Shown: positions 18,137 to 27,143, counted from the first letter of the stretch. The stretch is DNA of 64,000 bases from Streptomyces sp. STR69 (GCF_024519455.1 NZ_JALJRY010000013.1:1-64000); one strand, 5' to 3'. Made by a program: numbers and translations. Notes: generated by a model from the sequence alone, not told the origin.

Positions 18137-18300
18137 TCGCGCATGCCGAGGCAGCGCCGATGGCGTCCGGCGTTGTCAGGTGTTACCGCGCCCACCGGTG
18201 GGCCATGAACCAGCGGCTAGGGTCGTCGCCATGAACTCGCGTCCCGCCAGGGGGATTTCGCGCCCGCCTCCTGGGCCCAGCCTTCGTATACACGCTGGTG

Positions 18301-18335
18301 CGGGTGCGCTCACCGCCAACCGATGAGCGCACCCG
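18301..18335 (-). terminator. Hairpin terminator of the multicopper oxidase gene
   Basis: Perfect 12-bp inverted repeat (CGGGTGCGCTCA / TGAGCGCACCCG) with an 11-base loop, 18 bases beyond the stop of the minus-strand oxidase gene. Confidence 0.75.
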
Positions 18336-18353
18336 GGTGATGAGCGGAGAGCG

Positions 18354-19985
18354 TCAGGCCTTGTAGGCGACGTTCGCCATCATGCCGGCCTCACCGTGGT
18401 ACGCGTTGTGGCAGTGCAGCATCCACTGGCCCGGGTTGTCGGCGTCGAGGAACACGGACACCGTCTTCTTGGGCAGCACGATCGCGGTGTCCTTGCGCGG
18501 GCCGGTGGTACCGAGCTGGTACGTGTGGCCGTGCAGGTGCATCGGGTGCCACATCTCGGTCGTGTTGACGAAGTCGAGCCGTACGCGCTGGCCCTCCTCG
18601 ATGACGATCGGGTGCGCCTCGGGATTGTTCATGTCGAACTGCTTGCCGTTGATGGACCAGTTGTACTTCATCATGTTGCCGGTCAGCTTGATCTGGTGCG
18701 TGACGTCGGTCTTGGCGGACTTGAGCCGCACGCCGTCGGCGGCCTGCAGCTGGGAGGCCGACATGATCATGCCGTCGAGTTCGGTCGGGCGGACCGTCGC
18801 GGACGGCCTGCTCCCCGACCCCGTGCGCACCAGGGCGAGCCCGCTCGCGTTCTTGCCCTCGGCCAGAGCCACCAGTGGGAAGACTCCGTCTCCGAGGGTG
18901 ACGAGGACGTCGTACCGCTCGCCCATGCCGACCAGCAGGGCGTCCACCTCCTGGTGCCGGACCGGGAAGCCGTCGGTGTGGGTGATGGTCAGCTTGTGAC
19001 CGCCGAGGGCGACCCGGTAGGCGGTGTCCGAGCCCGCGTTGATGATCCGCAGGCGCACCTTCTTGCCGGGCTTGCCGGTGTAGACGTCGGGATCGGCGGC
19101 CACCCGGCCGTTGATCAGGTGGTGCGGGTACTTCACGTCGCCGGCGTCTCCGCCGAGCAGCTTGCTGACGGCGCCCGTGAGCATGAACTTCTTGGACATG
19201 TCGCCGGACGGGGCGGACGGGGAGGCGGAACCGCCCATGTCCATCCCGCCCATGTCCCCCATGTTGCCCATGCCGGCATCCGAACTGCCGGGGCTCGGGC
19301 TGCCGCCCATGTCCATGCCGCTCATGTCCCCCATGTCGGCCATGCCGCGCCGGAGTTCGGCGAAGGCGTCGTCGGGGGTGCCCGTGACGCCGTCGAGCCA
19401 GTCGTCGAGGAGGACCACCCACTCGTCGTCGTACGACAGCGGCTCCCTGGGGTCCTCGACGATCAGCGGGGCGTACAGCCCGCGGTCGAGCTGTACGCCG
19501 ACGTGCGGGTGGAAGAAGTACGTGCCGGGGTCGGGGGCGATGAAGCTGTAGGTGAAGGTGGAACCGGCCCGCACGGCGGTCTGGACGGCGGGCGGCACTC
19601 CGTCCATGTCGTTGCGCAGCGCGATGCCGTGCCAGTGGATCGACGTGGTGGTCTTGTTCGGGAGCTGGTTGGACAGCTCGGCGACGAGAGTGTCTCCGGC
19701 GGAGAGCCGGACCTCCCTGCCGGGGGTGCGGCCGTCGAAGGCCCAGGTCCTGGGCATGACCCCGCCGCCCAGGTCGATCATCGCGGGTGCCGCCGTCAGG
19801 GTGACCTTCTTCCGCCGTCCCGTGGCTTTGCGCTTCATGTCGGCGGCGGTGACGGCCGAGGCGGTGGGGCTGACCAGGGCGTTGCCGCCGCCGGAGCCGG
19901 AGCCACTGCTACAGGCGGCAAGCAGGCCCGCTCCGGCGGCTCCCAGGCCGGTGAGCAGGACGGAGCGTCGGTTGATGCCGTTCAT
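18354..19985 (-). CDS. Exported multicopper oxidase (CueO/CopA-oxidase type)
   Basis: A 543-residue multicopper oxidase that probably oxidises Cu(I) or phenolics outside the membrane. The N-terminus NRRSVLLTGLGAAGAGLLAAC combines a twin-arginine signal with a lipobox. Copper ligand motifs appear in order: HWHGIALRNDMDG, FFHPHVG, HPMHLHGHTYQL and MLHCHNAYHGEAGMM, the last providing the type 1 copper site. A Met/Gly/Asp-rich insertion near 19210-19350 (repeats such as MGDMSGMDMGG) resembles the copper-binding Met loops of CueO and PcoA. It lies downstream of the DUF6153 gene in one transcript, behind a CsoR-type palindrome. The ATG at 19985 is preferred to a frame extension of 8 residues. Confidence 0.9.
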   Translation of the reverse strand: MNGINRRSVLLTGLGAAGAGLLAACSSGSGSGGGNALVSPTASAVTAADMKRKATGRRKKVTLTAAPAMIDLGGGVMPRTWAFDGRTPGREVRLSAGDTLVAELSNQLPNKTTTSIHWHGIALRNDMDGVPPAVQTAVRAGSTFTYSFIAPDPGTYFFHPHVGVQLDRGLYAPLIVEDPREPLSYDDEWVVLLDDWLDGVTGTPDDAFAELRRGMADMGDMSGMDMGGSPSPGSSDAGMGNMGDMGGMDMGGSASPSAPSGDMSKKFMLTGAVSKLLGGDAGDVKYPHHLINGRVAADPDVYTGKPGKKVRLRIINAGSDTAYRVALGGHKLTITHTDGFPVRHQEVDALLVGMGERYDVLVTLGDGVFPLVALAEGKNASGLALVRTGSGSRPSATVRPTELDGMIMSASQLQAADGVRLKSAKTDVTHQIKLTGNMMKYNWSINGKQFDMNNPEAHPIVIEEGQRVRLDFVNTTEMWHPMHLHGHTYQLGTTGPRKDTAIVLPKKTVSVFLDADNPGQWMLHCHNAYHGEAGMMANVAYKA

Positions 19986-20060
19986 TGCGTTGTGTCCTCT
20001 GTTTCGCAACTGCCGATGTGGTCACGGAGGGACGGCACATCGCGCGCCGTCCGGCGCGGC

Positions 20061-20498
20061 CTACAGACGCAGTTGAGAGAGGACGGAGAGATCGGGCGGA
20101 GCACGACCGACCGCGGCGGCGGGTGTGCGTCCCGCCGCGGCCTGCCGCAGGGTCACCAGAGCGTCGAACGAGCTCTGGTCCGGTACGGCGAGCTGCACGG
20201 TGTCGACGCTCGCCGAGGCGCAGTGTTGCATGCCGGGCATGGCGCACCCGTCGTCTTCGACGTCGTGCGAGGAGCCGTCCGAGACCGTCGCCTCATCGCC
20301 ACCCATCACGTGTGCAGCCTGGGCCAAACCCGGCATCACGTGCCCGGCATGGACCGACCCCGACATGGACGACGACGTGCCCATCGCGGACGTCTCGTGG
20401 TGGACGAGCACGGCCAGCGCGACGCAGAGGGTGAGGAACACCCCGTACGTCCAGCGGACGGCTGTGCCGCCTCCGCCGCGCGCTGTCCGGATCGCCAT
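20061..20498 (-). CDS. DUF6153-type small membrane or exported protein, copper-linked
   Basis: A 145-residue protein with one N-terminal hydrophobic helix (VRWTYGVFLTLCVALAVLVH), followed by a His/Met/Cys-rich region (HAGHVMPGL, CAMPGMQHC) that could bind copper. It resembles the actinobacterial DUF6153 family, members of which sit beside copper genes. The ATG at 20498 is chosen because GTGGAG, which could itself be an upstream GTG start, works well as the ribosome-binding site. The oxidase gene follows after 75 bases, so the two are probably co-transcribed. A perfect CsoR-type palindrome lies 46 bases upstream. The function is inferred from context. Confidence 0.7.
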   Translation of the reverse strand: MAIRTARGGGGTAVRWTYGVFLTLCVALAVLVHHETSAMGTSSSMSGSVHAGHVMPGLAQAAHVMGGDEATVSDGSSHDVEDDGCAMPGMQHCASASVDTVQLAVPDQSSFDALVTLRQAAAGRTPAAAVGRAPPDLSVLSQLRL

Positions 20499-20543
20499 GA
20501 TCTCCACCTGTGTCGTGATTACCGATCACCGAAGTCGGCATCC

Positions 20544-20558
20544 TACCCCCAGGGGGTA
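20544..20558. promoter_or_regulatory. CsoR-type operator, site 1
   Basis: TACCCCC-A-GGGGGTA, a perfect 15-bp palindrome matching the G-rich CsoR operator form known from Streptomyces. It lies upstream of the DUF6153-oxidase operon. Confidence 0.8.
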
Positions 20559-20786
20559 CTGGGATGCTCACCCTTCGGCTCCCTGGCCCGAAGTCCCGGA
20601 ATCTCTCCGAGCGATATCACCTTGCACAGAGGAACCGGCGAGACTACGAAGAATTTTAGTAGCCGCGGAAGAAGTCTGACACACGCTGCAATCGGCACCG
20701 ACAGCAGGCCGACGAGTGGGAACCGAAAGGGTCCGTCGATCGTCTACGAACTTACTTAGATCATTAGGTGAATAAGGGGAAGCATC

Positions 20787-22004
20787 ATGGGACAGCGCCT
20801 GCCAGCGCGGCCGGTCAGCCGCACCGCGCGATCGCTCGCGCTCGCCTCGGCCGCCGCCGTCGTCCTCGCCGCATGCAGCTCCGGTGGCGGCACAGCGGAC
20901 AGCGGCTCGGACACGGCGGCCGGAGACGGGAAGAACGGCGGACCGGCCACGATAGCCGTGGCACCCGGCGACGGCGACACGAAGGTGCCGGTCGACCGGA
21001 AGGTCACCGTGCGCGCCCGGGGCGGCTCCCTGTCCACTGTCGAGGTCACATCCCCTGGCCCGGGCACACTCTCCGGCACCTGGTCGAAGGACAAGTCCGT
21101 GTGGACCTCCACGACCCCGCTCGCCCCGGGCGCCACCTACACGGTGACGGCCGATGGCAAGGCGTCCGGCGGGTCCGTCCTCGACAAGACCGCCACCTTC
21201 ACCACCGAGGCGGCCACGAACAGCTTCGTCGGCGAGTACTACCCCGACAAGGGCACGAAGGTCGGCGTCGCGATGCCGGTCTCGATCACCTTCAACAAGC
21301 CGATCACCGACAAGGCGGCGGTGGAACGGAGGCTCAAGGTCACCGCGTCCCCCGCGGTTCAGGGCTCCTGGAGCTGGATGAAGGACCGCGACGGCAAGGA
21401 TCGTGTCGACTACCGCCCCGAGAAGTACTGGAAGACCGGCACGGACGTCACCCTGCACATGGACCTCGCGGGCGTTGACGCTGGCGGCGGCGTGTACGGC
21501 ACTCAGCAGCGCGTCGTGAACTTCACCATCGGCGACGCCGTGATCAGCACCGTCGACGTCGACAAGAAGACCATGACGGTCGCGAGAAACGGCCGGACGC
21601 TGCGAACCCTGAAGATCTCCTCCGGCAAGAAGGGCTTCGAGACCTGGAACGGCACGATGGTCGTGCTGAGCAAAGTCCCGACCATCCGCATGAACTCCTC
21701 GACCGTCGGCATCTTCGGCCCCGAGGCGTACAACCTCGGAACGGTGAAGTGGGACGTCCAGCTCACCCCGTCCGGCACGTACGTCCACGCGGCGCCGTGG
21801 AACGCAGGCAAGTTCGGCGTGGTCAACGGCAGTCACGGCTGCATCGGCATGAGCACGAGTGACGCCAACTGGTTCTACGACCAGGTCCATCTCGGCGACC
21901 CGGTCACCGTCTTCAACTCCGTCGACACGGTGGCAACCAACAACGGCTACGGCGACTGGAACGTCGACTGGACCACCTGGAAGAAGGGCAGCGCCCTGAG
22001 TTGA
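20787..22004 (+). CDS. L,D-transpeptidase lipoprotein (YkuD domain, Ig-like repeats)
   Basis: A 405-residue lipoprotein that forms 3-3 peptidoglycan cross-links. The signal peptide ends in the lipobox VLAACSS. Two Ig-like domains follow (about residues 55-150 and 150-250), then the YkuD catalytic domain. His350 and Cys352 lie in NGSHGCIGMST, and the partner His lies in YVHAAPWN, giving the family HxnSHGC motif. The architecture matches mycobacterial LdtMt2-like enzymes. The ATG at 20787 follows AAGGGGAAG. The region around 20751-20775 is A/T-rich with repeated TTAG units that may be an operator. Confidence 0.9.
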   Translation: MGQRLPARPVSRTARSLALASAAAVVLAACSSGGGTADSGSDTAAGDGKNGGPATIAVAPGDGDTKVPVDRKVTVRARGGSLSTVEVTSPGPGTLSGTWSKDKSVWTSTTPLAPGATYTVTADGKASGGSVLDKTATFTTEAATNSFVGEYYPDKGTKVGVAMPVSITFNKPITDKAAVERRLKVTASPAVQGSWSWMKDRDGKDRVDYRPEKYWKTGTDVTLHMDLAGVDAGGGVYGTQQRVVNFTIGDAVISTVDVDKKTMTVARNGRTLRTLKISSGKKGFETWNGTMVVLSKVPTIRMNSSTVGIFGPEAYNLGTVKWDVQLTPSGTYVHAAPWNAGKFGVVNGSHGCIGMSTSDANWFYDQVHLGDPVTVFNSVDTVATNNGYGDWNVDWTTWKKGSALS

Positions 22005-22023
22005 CGCGCCGGTTTCCCTCTAC

Positions 22024-22106
22024 CCCAGCTCCGGCAACTCGTCGGTCCCTCACCTTCATCTGGAGGTCCACCCAGGCCGTGGCGCCCCGTGGATCCGCTG
22101 GCGTGG
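22024..22106 (+). pseudogene. Remnant of an M23 (LytM) metallopeptidase, C-terminal end
   Basis: One frame reads SSGNSSVPHLHLEVHPGRGA, an obvious match to the end of M23 peptidases (GNSTGPHLHFEV). The sequence then shifts frame by one base to VDPLAW, the usual final residues of such proteins. The HxH zinc motif is present but the rest of the peptidase is absent. The remnant begins just after the stop of the L,D-transpeptidase gene, so an M23 gene probably stood here. Confidence 0.65.
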
Positions 22107-22133
22107 CCGATCTCGGTGTGGGACAGGAGCGGG

Positions 22134-22256
22134 ATGGCGCAGAGGTCCGGCCACGGTCGGCGCCGCAAGCCGGGAGCCGCGCCGGACGCGGCGCTGGCGG
22201 CGCACGTCGGCATGGGCGGGACCATGTCCACGATGCTGCTCATGATGGTCGCGTGA
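22134..22256 (+). CDS. Possible small 40-residue protein
   Basis: An ATG at 22134 with AGGAG five bases upstream opens a 40-codon frame ending in AAHVGMGGTMSTMLLMMVA, a Met-rich hydrophobic tail. The same frame runs on from the M23 remnant, so the frame could equally be the tail of a decayed gene. The Met-rich end recalls copper-site membrane proteins, but I do not recognise the family. Confidence 0.2.
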   Translation: MAQRSGHGRRRKPGAAPDAALAAHVGMGGTMSTMLLMMVA

Positions 22257-22508
22257 CAGTCGGGGACGACTGATCGGCGCGACGGCGCAAGTGCGCATCC
22301 GCCCGGAGCGCAGAGCAACGCAGTGGGCGTCGCCATCACCACGAACCCACACCTGCGGAGGTGCTTCGTATTCGGCGTCCAGGACGGCGAGAACGGATCC
22401 GCGCAACCCAGGTGCCTGGGCGGACTCGAACCCCGCGATCCCCTGCGCGGGCCGCCCGGCGAGCGCTCTCCACACACCCCTGACGTTGCTCTGGCACGAT
22501 CTTCGTAG

Positions 22509-22721
22509 CCGGAGATCATCGGAGTCCAGCCGGGCGACAAGATCACCACCGCCCACAAGGACTCCCAGGCACACCGTCACAGCGACCAGGGCAGCGTCTT
22601 CGGCACCGGGAGTCTCTCCGGTGGGAAGTCCGGAACGCTCACCGCGCTGCCGAAGTCCGGTCGTTACGCCTTCGACTGCGCCCTCGACACGAACACGAAG
22701 GCCACACCGAACGCCCGTTGA
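22509..22721 (+). pseudogene. Cupredoxin-like copper protein remnant, ligands lost
   Basis: The frame reads PEIIGVQPGDKITTAHKDSQ, then FGTGSLSGGKSGTLTALPKS and GRYAFDCALDTNTKATPN, ending at TGA 22719-22721. This follows the plastocyanin/amicyanin-type pattern (xVxPGDxVTxxNKDxxxHT, FxTGxLxxGxSGTFTxP, GxYxFHCxxHPxMKG). The type 1 copper ligands that should be His, Cys, His and Met have become Asp-Cys-x-x-Asp and Thr, so only the Cys survives. A TAG stands immediately upstream and there is no start. I read it as a dead copper-binding protein gene of the copper island. Confidence 0.6.
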
Positions 22722-22997
22722 GGCATCGAAGACCGTGGTCGGCGCCGGCACCTCGCGCGGGCGCCAACGGAGGTCAAACCTTCGAGTCAGCGAACGCGGG
22801 GGCATACGCGCCACCGTCCGAGTTCGGGCCGCCCTGACACCGAGCAGGCCGAAGGAGGACCGCCTTGGTTTTTCACCGGATTCCCACTCGCTGTCGCCTC
22901 GATGTGAAGTTGCCATCCCAGACCACAGGTTCTGCTATGCAAATTAGATATATGCGTGTCGGCCGGACGGGGCCGTGTGTGTAGCACCACAGGTGGC

Positions 22998-23020
22998 GGT
23001 ATACCCCTAGGGGGTATACC
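22998..23020. promoter_or_regulatory. CsoR-type operator, site 2 (copZ-copA promoter)
   Basis: Ten-base arms GGTATACCCC and GGGGTATACC around TAG form a perfect 23-bp palindrome, 80 bases before the CopZ start. This is the best CsoR box in the window. Confidence 0.88.
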
Positions 23021-23099
23021 GTTGGCCTCCAACGGAGAGGTGAGGAACGACATCCCTCCCGGCGAACCACCCCACGCATCCACACCTGAGGAATGAGCC

Positions 23100-23393
23100 A
23101 TGACCACCGAGACGAACTCCGACTCCTGCTGCGGTACCGGTTCCTGTGGGTCCGGCACCACCGTCGACGTCCACGGCATCGGCGTCACCACCGTCTACAA
23201 GGTCTCCGGCATGACCTGCGGCCACTGCGAGGGCGCCGTCTCCCAGGAGATCTCCGCCCTGGACGGCGTCACCGCGGTCACGGCCGTCGCCAAGACCGGC
23301 GAGGTGACCGTCACCTCCACCGCCCAGCTCGACGAGGAGGCCGTCCGTGCCGCCGTCGACGAGGCCGGCTACGAGCTCGTCGGCCACGTCTGA
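23100..23393 (+). CDS. copZ: Copper chaperone CopZ (HMA domain)
   Basis: A 97-residue protein with one heavy-metal-associated domain; Cys40 and Cys43 in GMTCGHC bind Cu(I) for transfer to CopA. The N-terminal extension contains CCGTGSCGSG, which could hold an extra metal. The ATG at 23100 fits the family start and is the first codon after the CsoR-controlled leader. CopA follows after 108 bases, apparently in the same transcript. Family length is normally about 70 residues, so the Cys-rich leader is an addition. Confidence 0.9.
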   Translation: MTTETNSDSCCGTGSCGSGTTVDVHGIGVTTVYKVSGMTCGHCEGAVSQEISALDGVTAVTAVAKTGEVTVTSTAQLDEEAVRAAVDEAGYELVGHV

Positions 23394-23501
23394 CGACTCC
23401 GTCGGGGCCCTCCCCGGCAATGCGAATCCCTCCCCGCGCCGGGACGTGCCGCTCCGCCGATACGGACGCCGTGCGTCCCGGCCTCCCCTGGAGATACGCC
23501 C

Positions 23502-25778
23502 ATGACCAGCACAACTCCCGAGAAGGCAGTCCCCAAGGCGGCACCCGCGCCCGCCAACGCGGTCGAGCTCTCCATCGGCGGCATGACCTGCGCCTCCTGC
23601 GCCGCCCGCATCGAGAAGAAGCTCAACCGCATGGACGGCGTCACCGCGACCGTCAACTTCGCCACCGAGAAGGCGAAGGTCTCTTATCCGGCGGGTGTCG
23701 AGGTCGCCGAGCTCATCGCCACCGTCGAGAGGACGGGCTACACCGCCGAGGAACCGCCCGCACCCGCTTCCGCCCCCTCCCACGAAAGCGAGGGCGTTGA
23801 GGCGGCAGACGGTGAACTGATGTCCCTGCGGCAGCGACTGTTCGTGTCGCTGGTGCTCACCGTGCCCGTCGTGGCGATGGCGATGGTCCCTTCCCTGCAG
23901 TTCGACAACTGGCAGTGGCTGTCGCTGACCCTCGCCGCTCCCGTTGTCGTCTGGGGTGCCTTCCCCTTCCACCGGGCCGCCTGGACGAACGCCCGGCACG
24001 GCGCCGCGACCATGGACACACTGGTTTCCATCGGCACACTCGCCGCGTTCGGCTGGTCGCTGTGGGCGCTGTTCTTCGGGCACGCGGGCATGACGGGCAT
24101 GCGGCACGCCTTCGAGTTCACCATCGCCCGAACCGACGGCTCCTCCTCCATCTACCTGGAGGCCGCGGCCGGCGTGACCACGTTCATCCTGGCCGGGCGC
24201 TACCTGGAGGCGAAGTCCAAGCGCAAGGCGGGTGCGGCGCTGCGGGCGCTGTTGGAGCTGGGCGCGAAGGACGTCTCCGTAGTTCGGGGCGGCAAGGAAG
24301 TACGCATTCCCGTCGCGCAGTTGGGCGTCGGTGACCACTTCGTCGTACGCCCCGGCGAGAAGGTCGCCACCGACGGGACCGTCGTCGAGGGTGCGTCGGC
24401 GGTGGACGCCTCCATGCTGACCGGCGAGTCCGTGCCGGTGGATGTGACGGTCGGGGATGCCGTGACGGGGGCGACCGTCAACGCCGGAGGCCGCCTGGTT
24501 GTCGAGGCTGCTCGGATCGGGGCCGATACCCAGCTCGCGCGCATGGCGAGGCTGGTCGAGGACGCGCAGAACGGCAAGGCCGAGGTACAGCGGCTCGCCG
24601 ACCGGATCTCCGGCGTCTTCGTCCCCGTCGTCATCCTCATCGCCCTCGGCACCCTGCTGACCTGGCTGGTCGTCACCGGGGACGCCACCGCTGCTTTCAC
24701 CGCGGCCGTCGCGGTACTGATCATCGCCTGCCCGTGCGCCCTGGGCCTGGCCACCCCGACCGCCCTCATGGTCGGCACGGGCCGCGGTGCTCAGCTCGGC
24801 ATCCTCATCAAGGGCCCCGAGGTCCTGGAGTCCACCCGCCGCGTCGACACCGTCGTCCTCGACAAGACCGGCACGGTCACCACGGGCCGCATGCGGCTCC
24901 AGGACGTGTACGTCGCCGAGGGCGTGGACAGGGACGAACTGCTGCGGCTGGCAGGCGCGTTGGAGCGCTCCTCCGAGCACCCGATCGCCCAGGCCATCGC
25001 GGCCGGTGCCGCCGAACTGGTTGGAAGCCTGCCCGTTCCGGAGAACTTCGAGAACGTCGCCGGACTCGGCGTCCAGGGCGTCGTCGACGGACACGCCGTA
25101 CTCGTCGGCCGCGAGAGGCTCCTCAAGGAGTGGGTCATCGACCTGCACCAGGAGCTGGCCGAGGCCAAGGCCGCGGCGGAGGCCAAGGGCCGTACGGCGG
25201 TCGCCGTCGCCTGGGACGGCGAGGCGCGCGGCGTGCTCACCGTCGCCGACGCCGTCAAGGAGACCAGCGCCGAGGCGGTGGCCGAACTGCGCCGGCTGGG
25301 CCTGAAGCCCGTCCTCCTGACCGGCGACAACCAGCTCATCGCCGAGTCCGTTGCCAGGGCCGTCGGTATCGACGAGGTCATCGCCGAAGTCCTCCCCCAG
25401 GAGAAGGTCGACGTCGTCAAGCGACTGCAGAGCGAGGGCCGTACCGTTGCGATGGTCGGCGATGGCGTCAACGACGCTGCCGCTCTCGCCACCGCCGACC
25501 TGGGCCTGGCCATGGGCACCGGAACCGACGCGGCGATCGAGGCGGGCGACCTGACTCTCGTACGCGGCGACCTGCGCGTGGCCGCCGACGCGATCCGCCT
25601 CTCCCGCCGCACGCTGGCCACCATCAAGGGCAATCTCTTCTGGGCCTTCGGCTACAACGTCGCCGCACTCCCCCTCGCCGCCTTCGGAATGCTCAACCCG
25701 ATGATCGCGGGAGCCGCGATGGCGTTCTCGTCGGTCTTCGTGGTGACCAACAGCCTGCGGCTGCGGTCCTTCAAGTAG
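23502..25778 (+). CDS. copA: Copper-exporting P1B-type ATPase CopA
   Basis: A 758-residue Cu(I) efflux pump. Domains in order: one N-terminal HMA domain with Cys30/Cys33 in GGMTCASC; transmembrane helices; the actuator loop MLTGESVPV; and the transport motif CPC at residues 410-412 (IIACPCALGL). The phosphorylated Asp454 lies in DKTGTVTTG, the P1B signature HP in SEHPIAQAI, and the hinge in GDGVNDAAALATADLGLAMG. All catalytic residues are present and length is standard. It pumps copper delivered by CopZ out of the cytoplasm and is presumably derepressed with it when copper releases CsoR. Confidence 0.95.
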   Translation: MTSTTPEKAVPKAAPAPANAVELSIGGMTCASCAARIEKKLNRMDGVTATVNFATEKAKVSYPAGVEVAELIATVERTGYTAEEPPAPASAPSHESEGVEAADGELMSLRQRLFVSLVLTVPVVAMAMVPSLQFDNWQWLSLTLAAPVVVWGAFPFHRAAWTNARHGAATMDTLVSIGTLAAFGWSLWALFFGHAGMTGMRHAFEFTIARTDGSSSIYLEAAAGVTTFILAGRYLEAKSKRKAGAALRALLELGAKDVSVVRGGKEVRIPVAQLGVGDHFVVRPGEKVATDGTVVEGASAVDASMLTGESVPVDVTVGDAVTGATVNAGGRLVVEAARIGADTQLARMARLVEDAQNGKAEVQRLADRISGVFVPVVILIALGTLLTWLVVTGDATAAFTAAVAVLIIACPCALGLATPTALMVGTGRGAQLGILIKGPEVLESTRRVDTVVLDKTGTVTTGRMRLQDVYVAEGVDRDELLRLAGALERSSEHPIAQAIAAGAAELVGSLPVPENFENVAGLGVQGVVDGHAVLVGRERLLKEWVIDLHQELAEAKAAAEAKGRTAVAVAWDGEARGVLTVADAVKETSAEAVAELRRLGLKPVLLTGDNQLIAESVARAVGIDEVIAEVLPQEKVDVVKRLQSEGRTVAMVGDGVNDAAALATADLGLAMGTGTDAAIEAGDLTLVRGDLRVAADAIRLSRRTLATIKGNLFWAFGYNVAALPLAAFGMLNPMIAGAAMAFSSVFVVTNSLRLRSFK

Positions 25779-25803
25779 GTGCGCGAGCCGCACGGTTGAC
25801 CAA

Positions 25804-25830
25804 GGCGTCCGGCCTTTCCGGCCGGGCGCC
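25804..25830 (+). terminator. Hairpin terminator of copA
   Basis: GGCGTCCGGCC and GGCCGGGCGCC form an 11-bp stem with one mismatch and a TTTCC loop, starting 25 bases after the copA stop. Confidence 0.6.
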
Positions 25831-25925
25831 TCGGCGTCGGGCCACCTAGGACCCGTCCGAGCGGAACTTCTTCAGGCGGGCGCACAGCACCTCGCCCAAC
25901 AGCGTCAAGGTGGCTGTGGACAGGC

Positions 25926-26198
25926 TCAGACGGAGCTGGTGGACAGCTTCCCGCATACCACCGGGCGGGGCTGTTGGTCTCCTTCACCCCAATCCCAACC
26001 ACCGCCAGGGGCAGCTTGGTTACACCCCTTCTTCTGATGTCCCAGGCCGGCGGTGCACACGTCCTTGGCCATCACCGACCCGTCTGCGGCCCTCACCACC
26101 TGCAAGATCCGCCGGTCCTCCTCCGGCAACACCCGCCGAACAGGCCGCGCCGCTGGTCGGGCCGTGCGCCGAGTCGCCTTGACCTCAGTCGAACCCAC
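25926..26198 (-). pseudogene. Remnant of a helix-turn-helix protein of a type found beside Streptomyces transposases
   Basis: RRVLPEEDRRILQVVRAADG, then SVMAKDVCTA resembles small winged-helix proteins that are often encoded next to Streptomyces transposase genes. After KDVCTA the expected LGLG...RAKLKRLVxRGWL does not follow in this frame, which suggests a frameshift. In the same orientation near 25860-25915 another frame reads LTLLGEVLCARLKKFRSDGS and stops, which may be a further piece. The family name is unknown to me and the assignment is tentative. Confidence 0.35.
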
Positions 26199-26228
26199 AT
26201 CGAGGGACCCCGGCCGACGACGCGGCCC

Positions 26229-27107
26229 TCATCGAGAACGCGTGGCGGCGACCAGGTAAGCCGTCCCCGGCCAACGGCAGAGACCCCGACCGATGGTGTC
26301 CGCCGGCCGTTGGTGCCGACGCGTCCATCGGGAGACGAACCGATCGAATGGCGGGACCGAGGGGGTCAGATCGTAGTGGACGAGGTCGACGGGGCAAAGC
26401 CCGGCTTCCCGCATCCGCCGCCGCAACCGCCCGGCCGGGAGCGCTCGGATACCGGACTTCGGCACACCGTGCCTTCGCTCCGGGGGCAGGCCGAGCACAC
26501 TCTCGGCCTGGCCGAGCAGACGAAGCAGCGGCCAGTACACCCCCCATTCGAACAGGCGGTACGGGCTCAGCGGGTTCAACATACTGACGAGAACGAGCCC
26601 ATCCGGGCGCACGACGCGGCCAAGTTCCCGCAAGACCGCGGAAGGGTTGCAGTACTCCAGCACCCCCATCGCGACCACGACGTCGAAACTCGCATCCGGG
26701 AACGGCAGCGCCTCTGCCCTTCCGACGGACAGTTCAACCTCGGCACCCGCCGTGCGGCCCACGGCCTCGGCGATCATCGCGGGCGCCCTGTCGACGGCAG
26801 TGATCCGGAAAACGCCGGGACGAGTGTCGAGCACACGCCGCACGAACATCCCTGGCCCGCAGCCGACATCGAGAAGATCGCCACCAGGACATCGATCCAG
26901 GATCTGGAATACCGCATAGAGCCTGGAGGAGAAGTACCGCTTCGCGGGCCCCGAGCCCTGATACGAGGCGGCATAGGCGGCAGCGAGAGACGGATCATCG
27001 AACTGAATACGGCCGCCGTGACCGGACGCTTCTGGATCCGCACCCCTCGAACACATCTGAGCGGGACCGCTCATCACGACGCCCCAGTTCTCTTTGCGAC
27101 GTCCCAC
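26229..27107 (-). CDS. Class I SAM-dependent methyltransferase
   Basis: A 292-residue methyltransferase. Motif I is LLDVGCGPGMFV (about residues 77-88), followed by VDRAPAMIAEA, PFPDASFDVVVAMGVLEYC and the post-core VVRPDGLVLVSMLNPLSPYR, all typical of the Methyltransf_11 fold. The acceptor substrate is not visible; the C-terminal region is basic and could recognise a lipid or sugar. The start may be the GTG/ATG near residue 12. The upstream A/T-rich CTACTAAGTAG at 27144-27154 is a probable operator. It lies inside the copper island but nothing in it points to copper. Confidence 0.8.
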   Translation of the reverse strand: MGRRKENWGVVMSGPAQMCSRGADPEASGHGGRIQFDDPSLAAAYAASYQGSGPAKRYFSSRLYAVFQILDRCPGGDLLDVGCGPGMFVRRVLDTRPGVFRITAVDRAPAMIAEAVGRTAGAEVELSVGRAEALPFPDASFDVVVAMGVLEYCNPSAVLRELGRVVRPDGLVLVSMLNPLSPYRLFEWGVYWPLLRLLGQAESVLGLPPERRHGVPKSGIRALPAGRLRRRMREAGLCPVDLVHYDLTPSVPPFDRFVSRWTRRHQRPADTIGRGLCRWPGTAYLVAATRSR

Positions 27108-27143
27108 CGTCGACCTCCTGCCCGAGTGATCAAAACTCAGAAG

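Noticed and set aside
18396..20759. 787-residue plus frame over the oxidase and DUF6153 genes
   Set aside because: Shadow frame rich in Val/Gly/His repeats from codon periodicity; the minus strand has the copper ligands.
23007..25793. 928-residue open frame antisense to copZ-copA
   Set aside because: Pure shadow of copA: low-complexity Gly/Asp/His-rich product, no start context, no family.
25926..26198. Metal regulator of the copper island
   Set aside because: The PEEDRRILQVVRAADG segment looks like transposon-associated winged-helix proteins rather than a metal regulator, and the frame breaks after KDVCTA.
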